Assembly: GCA_020631735.1 (NCBI GenBank)
Contig: CM036201.1
Coordinates: 72,869,253-72,933,252 of the forward strand
Origin: Saccharum officinarum
Taxonomy: Eukaryota; Streptophyta; Magnoliopsida; Poales; Poaceae
Reading direction: 5' to 3'
Length of the DNA: 64,000 nt
The notes beneath the pieces are model-generated. The model worked only from the letters and a program-made list of their open reading frames with translations, did not search any database and was not told the origin of the DNA. The translations under genes and the position numbers were made by a program. Shown here piece by piece: positions 24,401 through 35,839 of the stretch. The stretch's first letter is position 1; every line of letters starts with the position of its first letter.

Positions 24401-24762
24401 GAGATAAGATTTCTAGACATCCCTGGTATATACCTGACGTTTTTCAGCGTGCGTGTCATGCCATCATCAGTCTTGATCTGAACTGATCCAATTCCCACGA
24501 TGTCACATGGGTTATCATCTCCCATCCGCACAACATCCCCTTTCTGCACAGACTTATATGAACTAAACCAATTTCTGTTAGTGCAAATATGAAACGAACA
24601 TGCGGAATCTAGAATCCATTCATCATGACCAGCAACACAACCAGCAAGCACTACCAGACAATCTCCAGAATCATCATTAGACGCAGCAGCAGCAATAGAG
24701 ACCTTACCAGCCGACTTTTTTTCTCTTCTCCTTATTCTATACTTTTCTGCAATCCTCAACAT
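21481..24762 (-). pseudogene. pol of the split-LINE copia element, two stops
   Basis: Three consecutive open stretches lie in one frame: 24762-23644, 23616-22567 and 22530-21481. The first has a protease (WILDSACSFH), a GAG-pre-integrase zinc region (LWHMRLRHMSHHG, CEHC) and an integrase core (HADLWGP, LRTDNGGEF). The third integrase acidic residue, expected in NGVAERMNRT, is Lys here. The second holds the integrase C-terminus and RT start (KARLVAKGYSQIPGVDYN). The third holds RT YVDN (where YVDD is usual) and RNase H ([33 protein letters not shown]). Stops at 23644-23646 and 22567-22569 replace a probable Trp and a Gln. Confidence 0.92.
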
Positions 24763-25137
24763 TATGATTTGTCAGCTTGCAATAAACACAGAACTTTTTA
24801 TTACCATGCGGCTTGGACTTTGAATGACCTCTCCTCTCGTAGTTCTTTCTACCATCATTGCTATCATTTGAGGATCTGTTATCAGTTTTGCCTCTCACAT
24901 GCAAAGCTTCGCCCTTTGAGGATGACGTTCCGTCATGCTGCACCATAACTTTCATCTTCTCCTTAGACTGGAGAGCCTCATAAACTTCCTTTACGGTTAG
25001 TTCATCACGGCTCAAAAGTATGGTGTCACGAAAATTTGCATACGAATTTGGCAAAGAACATAACAGTAGAAGACCTAAGTCCTCATCATCATACTTCACC
25101 TCCATCGACACTAGGTCGGCCACGATCTTCTTGAATT
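24737..25137 (-). pseudogene. gag C-terminal part of the split-LINE copia element
   Basis: It contains the UBN2-type gag stretch DLGLLLLCSLPNSYANFRDT and a CCHC knuckle CVYCKLTNHNVEDC. The N-terminal part is missing because gag begins immediately after the 84-bp LTR remnant. Gag and pol overlap in different frames. Confidence 0.85.
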
Positions 25138-25221
25138 CAGCCTTCGGCTTTTACGGGCCTCCGCTTCGCTCTGTCAGAAGCCCGGCCTATATCTTGCAGT
25201 GAATTTGGAACAACTCCAACA
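25138..25221 (-). repeat. 5' LTR remnant (84 bp) fused to gag
   Basis: It matches 21298-21381 with one mismatch. Its outer edge carries the TSD, so it is the true outer end of the element. An internal deletion therefore removed the rest of the LTR and leader. Confidence 0.92.
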
Positions 25222-25226
25222 TAGTC

Positions 25227-26590
25227 TTGTCCATCGGTTGAGCGAAGTGATGCGCATAAAAGTCAACACCGTCAGGAAGTGATAGTTCATTAGCAACCGT
25301 GTTATTAGGACCCGCAAGAGCCCCTGATTTCTTGACTAACAGATCTTGTGCTACTTCAATAGGTCCCTTCCCCGAGTTGACAGTGGCCTTTTGTGCTAAT
25401 CGTGAACTTTGTCGCTTGATGGGATGATTAGTGTCCTGGTTGATTGGGTTCTGTTGTGGCCTTTGGGTTAGGAGAGGGTGGCGGGGTGTGGTGGAGATGG
25501 AGTCAAGAAATGCATCTATGGGTGTCCGTTGCTGGATGACAGGAGCTGGTTGTTTATCAGGTTCTTGTACTGATTGTTCCGGTTCTAGATTGGGATTTTG
25601 TGCAGGTGAGATGTGGTTGACGTTTTGGGCTGGATTAAATTCTTCTAAGGTTCCATACTCATCCCACGACTTATTTTGGGGGGGGGGGTGGACTCACCAG
25701 GATGCCCTGCAGATGTTCAAACAACGTCCCAGCACCGCCAATGCCTCTTCCACATTCTCCTCAGCCTCCTGCTCTGTAGGTGAAACACCACTTATGTTAG
25801 GTACCATAAGGGAGTCACTCCTCACGCAACTACTAGGAGGGATCTTAGGTGATAAGCAGGTGTTTGCGGGTGTTCTCACTTGTATTGGTGTAGTGTTGTG
25901 GGCAGCGTCAGTAGCGACTTCTGTCGGTTCAGCCGTCTTTGCATGTGAATATTCAGGGCAAGAAACATGAGGCACAGTTGCAGTTGCAGTTTCAGTTTCA
26001 TTCATACTTGTGTCATAAAGATTGAGTTGCTCACTCATGGGGAGTGTACTGAATGTGTGGCCCTCCAGTCCACCATCCTTCTCCTTGTTGCTAGTCAAGG
26101 TGGTATTGTTGGCTTCTATGTGAGGAGTAGAAACAGAATCAGCATCCACAGTGTTAGTTTCCACAGTTTGGATTGGGGGAAAAAGGGTACCCTTGATGAG
26201 CATAATGCTATCACCAATGATCAGGCGCATGGGGGGCTTCAGCTCCGTTGCAATGGGGTCCGCGAAGGAGACCCTTTTGGCCTTCTTCTCCTTCTTTTGC
26301 TCCTTAATCTTTCAGACTTGGGTTGACTTGTAGTCACTATGGAACGATCTGCGTCTTCTGGATGGGGACCCATTCCCACCACGCCATCTGTTGGAGCGGA
26401 TGCAGTCCTCAGCGCCCCCCCCCTGCAGCGAGAGCTCCTTGCTCAAGCTGACAGGCTGCGGTGGCGACGGTAGCCGTGGTTGCCCCTGCCTTCATAGTCG
26501 TCGTCGTCCCTGCGTGGCCTCCTGTCTCGGCCACGGTCGTCATGGGCCACATGCCTCCCGTGGAGGCGCAAACTGTTTCCGAAATGTCCT
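25227..26590 (-). pseudogene. LINE ORF1-like region
   Basis: Upstream, on the LINE strand, is an Arg/Asp-rich stretch of the type RPRRDDDDYEGRG (about 26540-26460). A Ser/Thr/Pro-rich low-complexity frame follows at 25694-26230. The text continues past the copia insertion toward 20950. Grass LINE ORF1 proteins have this composition and bind RNA. I see no intact zinc knuckle and several frame breaks. Confidence 0.5.
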
Positions 26591-27480
26591 TTTTAATTTC
26601 GAGCAAAGACTAGCGCATGCAGTGTCTTGACGGATGGGACATGCAACTATGCAAGATCTCGAGCAGTTCTAGTTTTGTGCTACTGCTACTACTGCCTCAT
26701 CAGGCCGTCAAGCAAGCTACTAATTGAAAACGACTGGAAGCTAGGTATGTCGGCCACGTTAATTTGTACTGTAGGGTTTATAATATCTTACTTATACCCC
26801 AACAATAATTAGTGATCTTATTACTAGCTGTCTACGTACAGTACTAGCTGTCTAGCAGAGAAGATTTACATATCGTTAGCCCTTCCCTTTGATGTAGCGC
26901 CAGTACTAATAAGAGTTTAAAGTTGAAACACATCCAACGTAGATACAGATCAACATTTCTATGAGACAAAAAGGAAATTGCAGCACAGGAGAAGTTTTGG
27001 CCCGTTCCGCTGTCCTTAAAGCAGTGCTGTCACGGCTGCCACTGCATCTCCTTGTGAGAGCAAAATTCGCTGTGGAACAGTGCTCAGACAAGCAAGCTAG
27101 GGATCTCGTGGCCACTTGACCGCAGGACCGATGACTCAAGAGTTCATGCACGCCACGACGCGGGCAGCCGCTGTCGTTGCAACTGCTGTTTGCAAGATCC
27201 GATGGTATATGTGGTCACTACTGAGAAGGGCCGGGGTGCAGTGTGAAAAGGTTGACGACTGTACCGGCCTACATGCTCTGGAAGAAAGTGACTCGAGTGG
27301 TAAACTTGAAAGTGTAGTGTAGTGCAGGTAAAGAACTTTGTAGAATATACTACTTTCTCAAACGCTAAATTTGTCTGTTGACGATTATTAGTGTGTGTAG
27401 CTCTTTTGTTTCTTACAAGCATCTTGCCCTTTCGTCGATCTCTTTGATGCATGGCCCCAATGCAACTTTATTTAATGTAG
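26591..27480. other. Intergenic sequence, no gene seen
   Basis: No domain or repeat structure is recognised. A 20-bp word GCCCGTTCCGCTGTCCTTAA near 27000 is shared with position 133 at the start of the window, suggesting a dispersed repeat that I cannot name. Confidence 0.35.
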
Positions 27481-29138
27481 CGCATCAGTACAGTATTAAT
27501 TGAAGTTCATCGGAGCCGGTGTCGACACGCCCCCGCGTCGCCCCGCACAGGCGACTCGGACGGCCGTAACCCTAGCGCCGCCAGCAAGCCCCCTCCCTTC
27601 CTCCTCGCCGCTGCCGGAGGGAGCTGCCGGATGCCCGCGCGGCCCCTAGGATGGTGGCGGCGAGCTTTCGCCCAGGCTCGCGAGCTCCCTGTGCGGGCGG
27701 CGCTCGGTGGCCATGACGGCTCGGTCCTTTCGCCCCCCGCCCTTCCCGTCTCGGCCGCCACCTGAGCTCGCTGCGGCGCCGGTGGAGGGCAAGGACGGCG
27801 GCGGCCAGGCGCCTCCTCTCCTCTCCATCCCTCTTCCTCTCTCCCTCCCCCTCCCGGAGATGAGCTGTGCCGTCGTCGTGTGTCTTCATGGTGGTGGCTG
27901 GTGGCCCGGATCCGGCCTCCCCTTTGGGTGGATCTGGGTCTCCACTGGCTAGATTCGGTTCCTGGCGGCGTGGAGGTGCTACGGGCGCGTCTCGGGCTAG
28001 CCCCTAGGGTTCCGGCGTACGGGAACCTGGGGGCCGGCCTGGGCGGGGGCTCGCCGGTCTGTGGCTGGTGCAGGCGACGACGGACGGCGGTTGGTGGCGG
28101 TCGGCATCCACACAGGGGTGGCAGCCCCGGGAGGTCGGCGACCGGATCCTTGGGTCCGGTGGCTGGAGCTCCGAGTTCGGCGGATGGAGACTCGTGGGGG
28201 GCGGTCGGTTGCGGCCAGGTGGTAGGGGTTGGCGGGCTGGGTGGCTAGGGCTTCTACCTCCACTTCCCTGGCCCCTTTTCTCCCCGTCATCTTCCTTCAC
28301 CCTTACCGCAGCCCCGTTCTTGCTGCTCCGGCGGTGGGCTTCCTCTTCGGCGTGCTTTGTCCAGCTTTCTCTGGCTGGCTGGTGGTTGCAGCTCCCTTTG
28401 GCTCGTCCCATCGTTGTCGGGGGCTTTGTCATGCGGTTGCGCTTGCTGCGAGGACGCTCGTGGGTTCGCGTGGTGGCGTCAGGTGTCGGCGGGGACGCCC
28501 GTGTTCGTCATTGGCGCCTTTTCTTCGTGACTGTCTCCTTTGCGGGGGCCTCTGGTAGGCGGTGTTGGTGCAGGAGTGAGAGGTCATGGCGAAAGCCTGG
28601 ATGGCGGCGTCTGCGGATGTCGCTTCCTCTTGGAGGCGTCCTTCTTGCACCTCTCCCCCCGTCCGTTTTGGATTGCAGGTGAAAACCTTCCCTTGCGGGC
28701 TTGCGATGTCGGCGCCTTCGGCGTCGTGTCCTTCTTGGAGGCGTCGCGAGGCTTTCCAACTCCACTCTGCTGCCCCGTTCCTGCTGCCGGGTCTGGTCGT
28801 GCTTCTGTTGGTTTTGCTACGGGTCTTCTGTTCCTTTGTTTTTTTCCTTCTTTGTTTAAGTTGTTTCCCTGCTTTAGTTGTTTCCCTGCTAGTTGTTCTT
28901 CGTGCAGGGGCTAGTTGGGTCGGTTTTCGACCAAGTTGAGTTGCAGGTTGAGTTGAGTTGGCTCTGTGCTTTCGCCGGAGCATTCAGTAGCGAGGAGTTT
29001 GTTAGTTGAGTAGACCTCGACCTCTCTGCAAGAGACGACGTGTGTTCAGGATGAGTGGTTCACTCTCCTCGGTGGGTGGTTTTTGGGCTTGGTTTTCACT
29101 TAAAAAACTGGGTCGTCTCTTTATTTTTCTTTTCTTCG
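27481..29138. other. GC-rich block of unknown origin
   Basis: Long overlapping open frames on both strands reflect high GC. The text resembles GC-rich 5' leaders of grass LINEs or captured gene fragments, but no motif settles it. A poly-pyrimidine run (about 28835-28890) and a T-rich tail before the gap may mark a 3' end on the plus strand. Confidence 0.35.
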
Positions 29139-29238
29139 NNNNNNNNNNNNNNNNNNNNNNNNNNNNNNNNNNNNNNNNNNNNNNNNNNNNNNNNNNNNNN
29201 NNNNNNNNNNNNNNNNNNNNNNNNNNNNNNNNNNNNNN
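29139..29238. other. Assembly gap (100 N)
   Basis: Exactly 100 N, flanked by T-rich sequence on both sides. Confidence 0.99.
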
Positions 29239-30797
29239 AATTTGTAATTTTTTTTTGGTCCATGCCATTCCAACTCACCAAAGAAGGAGAAACTCCAACG
29301 GCAAGTTCACTCATGACTCCATCCTTCGTATCCAAAAAAAAGTCCTTTTTTATTCATTTTGGGCTCGTTTTTTTCTGCACAAATTTCTGTCGGTTTGGTC
29401 ATCGGTCGTTTATGCGTGACCTTCATGCACGCCGCTCTAGACGCTTCAACACAAAGCTCATGTCCTCTGAGGGACAATTAAGTTAGTTGCACAAGAAACG
29501 CTTTTGAAAAGCTGAGAGAGAGAGAAAAAGAAACCTTTTTAAAATTTGAAACAAACCAAAACCTTTTCCTGCACCAAAAAAAACTATTTTTATTCTGGGC
29601 AGACAGGTCTTGGATCAAGAGAAGAATGTGATCAGCAATCATATGAACCGTCACTCATCTCACCGAGTCACTGTGTATGCTGCACCTTGCTGGCTGGTAT
29701 ACACAAGCACAAGCTATGGCCTACCCCACACCACAACCACAAGGCCACATTGCTAAAAAAAACCACAAGGCCACATGGGGGTTTTTTTCATCTGCACAGG
29801 AAGAATGCAAGCAAAAGGTCACAAAAAGGATTAGGAGAATAGATGCCCCCTCGATCTTTTAAGGTCCTGCTCAAATTCAGATGAAGGTTCGTCAGATGCC
29901 TTGCTTGCTGCACTAAGTGGTGGCTAGGATTGACCTGAGGCAAGAGGAATCATACGTGTAGCCTTTCCTTCCGTCTACTAAATTATTTTTTATCCTCTTT
30001 TGTTTTTTTGCAAACGTGTCTAAGATATGTACAAAGCAGAGTCACATGATGAGTTGATTTATAGTACACCTGTATTGTATGACTTGCTAGTACTAGGATT
30101 TTATATGTATTGGTCATATCTTAACAATGATGTGGATGTAGTTCAAAGCACTAAGAGTGGTGTAAATGTTCGCCGAATGGAGATCTTTAAGTAGACGCTA
30201 GAAAGGACCTATTTTTTGGTATATTTTGATTGAGTTATTATCTGTTGCCTATTGGAGGACCTCTAATTTATGGAGGATAGTTACTTGTAACCTTTCTGGT
30301 TCTTTTTGTTAGGCCTGGCTGCCTGTAATCTTCCTTTTTGTGTCTTGCTCTTTCTTCATAAACATTCTATCATTTAATTGAAAAAAGAAAAAAAAATAGG
30401 TAGGGGATTCCCATTCAGTCAAAAAAACTCTAATTTTAGGATGTGGTTGTTGGGGTAGTGAGTGTGTGCATTTGTACCCTGTCTTGCACAAAAAAAACGA
30501 ATTTTTGAGAAATTCTAATTTTGGTGTTCTTCAATGAATGAAATCTAGGCATCCTTAAATATTTATCCATGTAGATAACTAACAAGTGCTGATTTGGCCA
30601 GCAAATGGCAGATTATCCTTGAGTCTTTTTTTGACAAGGAAGAGGACGGCGTTACAAAGCAGGTCTGAAAAGGACATCTTGTATGGACGGAGAGGGGCAT
30701 GCATGGGAATTTTCAAAAAGATAAAGCACGGTTTGTTTAACCTCCACCTCTCTCTCTGTCTCTCTCTCAGAGATGATAAAAGCAGAAGACATTGAGG
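29239..30797. other. Intergenic sequence, no gene seen
   Basis: AT-rich with many homopolymer runs. I recognise neither coding sequence nor a named repeat. Confidence 0.4.
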
Positions 30798-31037
30798 CAG
30801 TGTTTAGATCCAAACTTTGGTGTACCAAAATACACTGTAGCATTTCGTTTGTATTTGATAATAATTGTCCAATCATTGACTAATTAGGCTCAAAACATTC
30901 GTCTCGCAAAGTACAACAAAACTGTACAATTAGTTTTTGATTTTATCCATATTTAGTACTCCATGCATGTATCGCAAGTTTGATGTGATGGGGAATCTTT
31001 TTTTGCATAGTGCATATTTCAATAGATCTAAACACTG
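30798..31037 (+). mobile_element. M1-family MITE, complete
   Basis: A 240-bp element with perfect 13-bp inverted ends CAGTGTTTAGATC and GATCTAAACACTG. The interior has TCGTCTCGCAAAGTAC and TTTAGTACTCCATGCATG. No TSD is clear. Confidence 0.8.
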
Positions 31038-32042
31038 AAAGATTCGTGCATGCTCCTCTTTTTTTCTCTAGATACCTTTTGCTCAGGCCTTTATCTTGAG
31101 CTTAGTGTCTCTCTCATAGCGCGCCTACTTGTGGCGAGAACCCTAGCCCCTTGGATGAGAAACCACCAGCTCTTTATGCCATCCAGGCAGTGATTTGTTA
31201 GGGAAAAAAATAATTTATTTCCCTTCCATTTCATTGGGATCGAACCTGATTCTTCCTCTATCGAACAAACCAATCATTCAGTAAACTGTTAAGATGGCCT
31301 TTTTGCTGAAGTATCACTTGGTAGTGGCAAAAGGCAAAAAAAATCATACTGAATGCACAAATTGAGCACTTCCTAATGATAAAGTGTCCAAACACAATTT
31401 TAGTGAGCAAGAGCTTATGTTAACAAGTCAGAACTTCTATCTGCATGCAGTTCTGGAACTGAAAATGGCAAGGAGGTTAAAAGGCAAGAATGCAGATTAT
31501 TCAAGTGCACATGTTAAAACAAGACAAACAAGATCTTTCCATAAGTCAAGGCACTAGCAGCAAGTTTTATCTATGCTTGTGCCCATCTGGCCATCTCCCA
31601 CTGCAAAGAAACACAAAACCTACTACCACTACTTCCTCATCGGATGCCTGCAGCGGCAGCTGCAAAGGTTTGACACTCCCAAGACATGCCAAATGACAGG
31701 GGTCCTGCTTTTTTAATGTCCCATCAGTCAGAACAAGAAACTGCATCAAGTGAAAATAAAGTCAGAAGAAGACACGAATGATTGGCAAGCATGGTCATTT
31801 TTGTCGTAGTTTACTGCTGCCAGTAGCCCAGTATAGATCCATAGTACAGTGCTAACCTTAATCAACTGCCCAGCGCTGGGATACAGCAAGAATCTCAGCT
31901 TGCTCTTTTCATCAGTGCCATGTGGGGCCACCACCGGGGAGGAAAAAAGGCAAGGAGAAATGGCACTATTGTACTGTACGTATTTGAGAATGGCCTCGTG
32001 GAGTTCAGAGAATTGGGGAGAAAACACTGTATCAGAATTCAT
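31038..32042. other. Intergenic sequence, no gene seen
   Basis: Only short open frames with no recognisable motif. It lies between two M1 MITEs. Confidence 0.4.
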
Positions 32043-32254
32043 GTAGCATTTCGTTTGTATTTGGTAAAAATTATCCAAATTTTAACTAACTAGTCTTAAA
32101 ATGTTCGTCTCGCAAAGTACAATAAAACTGTGCAATTAGTTTTTGATTTCATCAACATTTAGTACTCCATACATTTGCCGACATTTTAATGTGACGGAGA
32201 ATCTTCTTTTTGCATAGTAAAATTTAGAGAGAATTGGGAGAACTAAACCAGGCC
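32043..32254 (+). mobile_element. M1-family MITE, left end missing
   Basis: It begins at GTAGCATTTCGTTTG and ends GAACTAAACCAGGCC. The interior shares TCGTCTCGCAAAGTAC and TTTAGTACTCCATACAT. Confidence 0.75.
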
Positions 32255-32429
32255 AATGAGAACAGCTGCTGCACTGAGCCGAGCAGTGAGGATTCAGTCT
32301 GGTCAATTGCTCATCCATTCAAGCATTGTACTCTCTCAGCCTTTTCGAAACAGCCTTTGCCATTTCCTGTTTGTTGTGAACATGAGAATACTAGTGCAGT
32401 TCTTTTCAGCAACATTTGAGTCCGTTCAC

Positions 32430-32522
32430 TTCGTTGAAAAGTCATGGCTAAAAGTATGGTTCGTTGATTTGTCATGAGAGAAAAACATTGTTCCGGCTGA
32501 AAAAAAAAATAAGCTGAAAAGT
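32430..32522. mobile_element. Fragment of a CTGTTCGGCTG-type MITE
   Basis: It contains GAGAGAAAAACATTGTTCC and GGCTGAAAAA words, also seen in the fuller element at 36589-36708. Ends are degraded. Confidence 0.4.
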
Positions 32523-32625
32523 ACAGATTATAAGACAAGCAAAAAGACCCTTTTATTTCTCCTTTAATTTACTGCAAACTCCGAAAGAAACCAAAAGTTG
32601 ACATGAAACTTTTATTTAAGGAAGA

Positions 32626-32875
32626 GTCTGTTTAGTTGGCATGCGTACCAAAAAGGAACCCAAAAAGTGCTACAGTACCTGTCACATCAAATCTTACGGC
32701 ACATGCATGGAGTACTAAATGTAGACGAAAGAAAAAACTAATTACACAGTTTAGTTGTAAATCAAGAGACAAATCTTTTGAGCCTAATTAGTCCATGATT
32801 GGACACAAATTGCTAAATAAAACGAAAAGTGCTACAATAGCCGAACCCAAACTTTTTCACCAACTAAACAAGCCC
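32626..32875 (-). mobile_element. M1-family MITE, reverse orientation
   Basis: The inverted ends GTCTGTTTAGTTGG and CCAACTAAACAAGCCC bound about 250 bp. The interior reads as the reverse complement of the family core, with AAAAGTGCTACAGTACC near the left end. Confidence 0.78.
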
Positions 32876-34354
32876 GAAGAAATTGAGTAGCTTCCTCAGG
32901 AACCCAGGCTTGCATTTGCTGATTTGCATGTTGCAGCTGCATGGGTTTATGATACTGGTGCATTACAAGGGTGCTATTGCTACTGGCAAGAGCAGAATTC
33001 AGAGAAGGGAACCAGACAGTAAATGGTGGATCTGCATGTTTCAGCTACTTGCTGTACTGATGTTGTTGCACTAGATAGCAACTGCAAGTGCCAAGTGCAA
33101 GATGGGATGTACTGTATTTGGGACACACAGCTCACTCACTAGTGACTACTAACTTCACTGGCAATTGGCAAAAGAGTCCAAGACTCATGGTACGGCCGCA
33201 AGGATCAAGATCCCGATGCTAGGTACTAGTACTGTACTGGTAGTAGTAGACTGGGATTTATCTACTCCGTTTCTGTTGCATCATCTGCATCTGCATCTGT
33301 ACGCAGTGACACATTGCTGGGCAGCCCATGTTTGGCTGACAGTTTTTCCATGGCTGGAGGTACGGTACATGATGATGACCTACCTAAACCACCCTCTTAA
33401 ACCAAATGACCTACCTGTTTGTCTGCACTGACTCACTCTCGATGCAGATTCAGATTCCTACTACCTTCCATCCAGGCTGCATTGAACGAACCATATGCAG
33501 TGCCTGTTGCCTTCACCACCTCACATGATGTGCTGCCACTGAGGCATTCAACACTCACTCCCTCCTTGCATCCAATTCCAATGATCCTTTTTTTGGGGGG
33601 TTTGTTTGAGTGCAAAATGGCAAAGGCTTTTGTTTGCAGTACAGGGAGAGACCAGAGGCCACATCAGCATCAGTTACTCTGCACAGCTACCTGCACCTTC
33701 CCTGAAGAAAATGACGGGCGCAGGAAGCCTTGTCGTTGGACGTTGGCAGATGCTTATCGCCGTCAGCATCTCGTGGATCTCGAAACGTGAGAGGATGAGA
33801 AAAAGTCTCTCGTTTCCAATCCTTCAGCTGTGGGAAGAAGCAGTAGCCCTAGTGCTGCTCTGGTCCAAGCCTATGAAAACTCTGAACGTCGTCGTAGGAA
33901 CGTCCTAGCTAACACCACCAGCTACACTACCTACGAGTAGCTAGCTCTAGCTGCTGCTGACTCTGTAAAGTGCGGGTAGTCTGAATCCTGGACCTGGATA
34001 CAGTACTGTAGTAGTGTACGCCAAGAGTACAAGCAAGGACTTGACACTGCCGTATGGAAATGGTATTGCCAGATTCATCATCTTCAGAAAGTGCTTCCTT
34101 TCTCTGTAATGTTCCTAAATCTGATAAAGTTTTTTTTTTCATCCATCAAACTGATATATAACTGTTAAGCACGCCGAAGCATCCTGCTTTGCATCAGTTA
34201 CTGGATTTCTTTTTTAGAAGAAAATCAGTTACTGGATTTCTTTCTGATAGTTCTATTTTTCCCCATAAGAGTAACTGTTAAGCACGCCGAAGCATCCTGC
34301 TTTGCATCAGTAGTTACTGCGTTTCTTTCTGTGAATGTGGTCCAAGGTAAGTGA
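32876..34354. other. Intergenic sequence with local tandem duplications
   Basis: No gene is supported. Short duplications at 34158-34330 are listed separately. Confidence 0.4.
34158..34330. repeat. Local duplications, 113-bp spacing
   Basis: A 39-bp block starting TAACTGTTAAGCACGCCG occurs near 34159 and again near 34272. A second word, CAGTTACTGGATTTCTTT, occurs at about 34195 and 34227, with a relative near 34310. Replication slippage is the simplest reading. Confidence 0.8.
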
Positions 34355-34627
34355 GGCTGTGTTTAGATGCACCGATTCGGTGACGGCGGAAACACTGTTC
34401 TACACTGTAGCGCACTGTAGCACTTTGTTTTTTAGTGTGGAAAATTGTCCAAAAATTGATTAATTAGGCTTAAAATGTTCCTCTCGCAAAGAACAACAAA
34501 ACTATGCAATTAGTTTCGATTTCATCTACATTTAGTACTCCATACATATGCCGACATTTTGATGTGATGGGAATCTTCTTTTTGTATAGTAGAATTTGGG
34601 AGGGAAATTTGGTAACTAAACAGGGCC
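34355..34627 (+). mobile_element. M1-family MITE
   Basis: It runs from GGCTGTGTTTAGATGC to GTAACTAAACAGGGCC, with the family core TTTAGTACTCCATACAT. Only 14 bp separate it from the next copy in the same orientation. Confidence 0.78.
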
Positions 34628-34641
34628 TGAAGTGGAATCTA

Positions 34642-34927
34642 GCCCGTGTTTAGATCCGAACTCGGCAGCCACCGAGTTGGATCTACGCGCTACAGTGTTC
34701 CTGCCAGAACACTGTAGCGCGTTTTGTTTTTTAGTGTAAAAAATTGTCTAAAAATGATTAATTAGACTCAAAATGTTCGTCTTGCAAAGTACGATAAAAC
34801 TGTGCTATTAGTTTTTATTTCATCTACATTTAGTACTTCATGCATTTGCTGACATTTTGATGTGATGGGGAATCTCCTTTTTGCATAGTGCAATTTTAGG
34901 GTTGAATTTGGGAACTAAACAAGGACC
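34642..34927 (+). mobile_element. M1-family MITE
   Basis: It runs from GCCCGTGTTTAGATCC to GGGAACTAAACAAGGACC. Near its left end is an extra inverted pair, ACAGTGTTCCTG/CCAGAACACTGT, that can form a hairpin. Confidence 0.78.
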
Positions 34928-35418
34928 AGTAGAACGTAAAATCTGCACAGTGCGGTTTTATGGCGCATAAATTGCAGGATGCACAGTGAATGATCAGTTT
35001 CGCCCACACACACGCACACAAGCGCATTGATGGCCCCCCAGCATTGATGGCCGTCGCAGCATGCAGCAATAGTGTCCGTCTGAGTGGCCAGCCTCCTCCA
35101 TCTCCATTTGCTGCACTCATGGACTTTGGCTGATCCACGATGCCGAATTGCCAATGCAGCAAGCAGCAGCACCAGCACGGCACTACTGCATCGGACCGAG
35201 CTGCTCCCCACCTGTCAGAGACGCTGCCTTGAGGTAGTGATGGTCCCAAAGCCTGACGGGAGTGGCGAGCTGGTGACTTCGTGAGCCACTGCCCACTGCA
35301 TGCATTTCTCTCATGCTCACTCATCGCCTTCATTGAGATGCCTTCTCTTTCCACGAAGAATGCGAGGATAATGAAGTGATACGACTCGTATAGCAGAAGT
35401 GAGAAGTGAAAAAACGCT
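34928..35418. other. Intergenic sequence, no gene seen
   Basis: Open frames on both strands lack motifs. It lies between M1 MITEs. Confidence 0.4.
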
Positions 35419-35662
35419 GGGGCTGTGTTTACTTCCTAAAAAAATACTTTGCAAACAAAAGATTTCCCGTCACATCAAACTTGCGATACATACATAGAGT
35501 ACTAAATGTAGATAAAATTAAAAACTAATTGTACAGCTTGGTTGTACTTTGCGAGACGAACGTTTTGAACCTAATTAGTCAATGGTTGGACACTATTTAT
35601 CAAATAAAACCAAAACGTGCTATAATACTTTTTTTTACACCTTTTCGCAGACCTAAACACTG
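35419..35662 (-). mobile_element. M1-family MITE, reverse orientation
   Basis: It runs from GGGCTGTGTTTACTTCC to AGACCTAAACACTGTC. The interior is close to the copy at 15128-15345, with the shared run GAACCTAATTAGTCAA. Confidence 0.75.
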
Positions 35663-35839
35663 TCAATTTTGCTGGTCGCAAAGCTTCTGGATGGATGACT
35701 GCAGAAGCTCTCACTGACAGACTGACTGCCGTGTCGTGAAAGGAAGACTCAACAGAGCCTCTCAGCAGAGCCGGCCTCACGCCTGACGAGCTGCATCGTT
35801 CGTATAGCAGCCATGACGGGAGGTCAGAAGCCGCTCATT

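Larger units (their letters stand above)
21076..25221 (-). mobile_element. Ty1-copia element inserted in the LINE, TSD TAGTC
   Basis: The exact ends TG...CA are flanked by a perfect 5-bp TSD, TAGTC, at 21071-21075 and 25222-25226. The 3' LTR (minus-strand sense) is 306 bp. The 5' LTR survives only as its first 84 bp, fused directly to gag. The remaining LTR, primer-binding site and gag start are deleted. The shared 84 bp of the two LTRs differ at one base, which suggests a fairly recent insertion. Pol is nearly intact, with two in-frame stops. Motifs and the short LTR suggest a Tork-like lineage, with limited confidence. Confidence 0.93.
16811..26590 (-). mobile_element. L1-type LINE, degenerate, split by a copia insertion
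   Basis: On the minus strand the order is an ORF1-like region (about 26590-25227 and 21070-20700), an endonuclease, a reverse transcriptase and a C-terminal zinc-binding RNase-like region. This is the plan of plant L1 LINEs. Removing the copia element at 21076-25221 leaves about 5.6 kb. Frames change several times and there is a frameshifting 29-bp duplication. The 3' end is placed near the GC-poor text at 16811-16900, and the 5' end near 26590 is a guess from loss of ORF1 similarity. No LINE TSD was recognised. Confidence 0.8.

Noticed and set aside
27481..28983. Multiple long frames on both strands
   Set aside because: Frames open in nearly all phases of a GC-rich block are typical of composition bias; no motif supports a protein.
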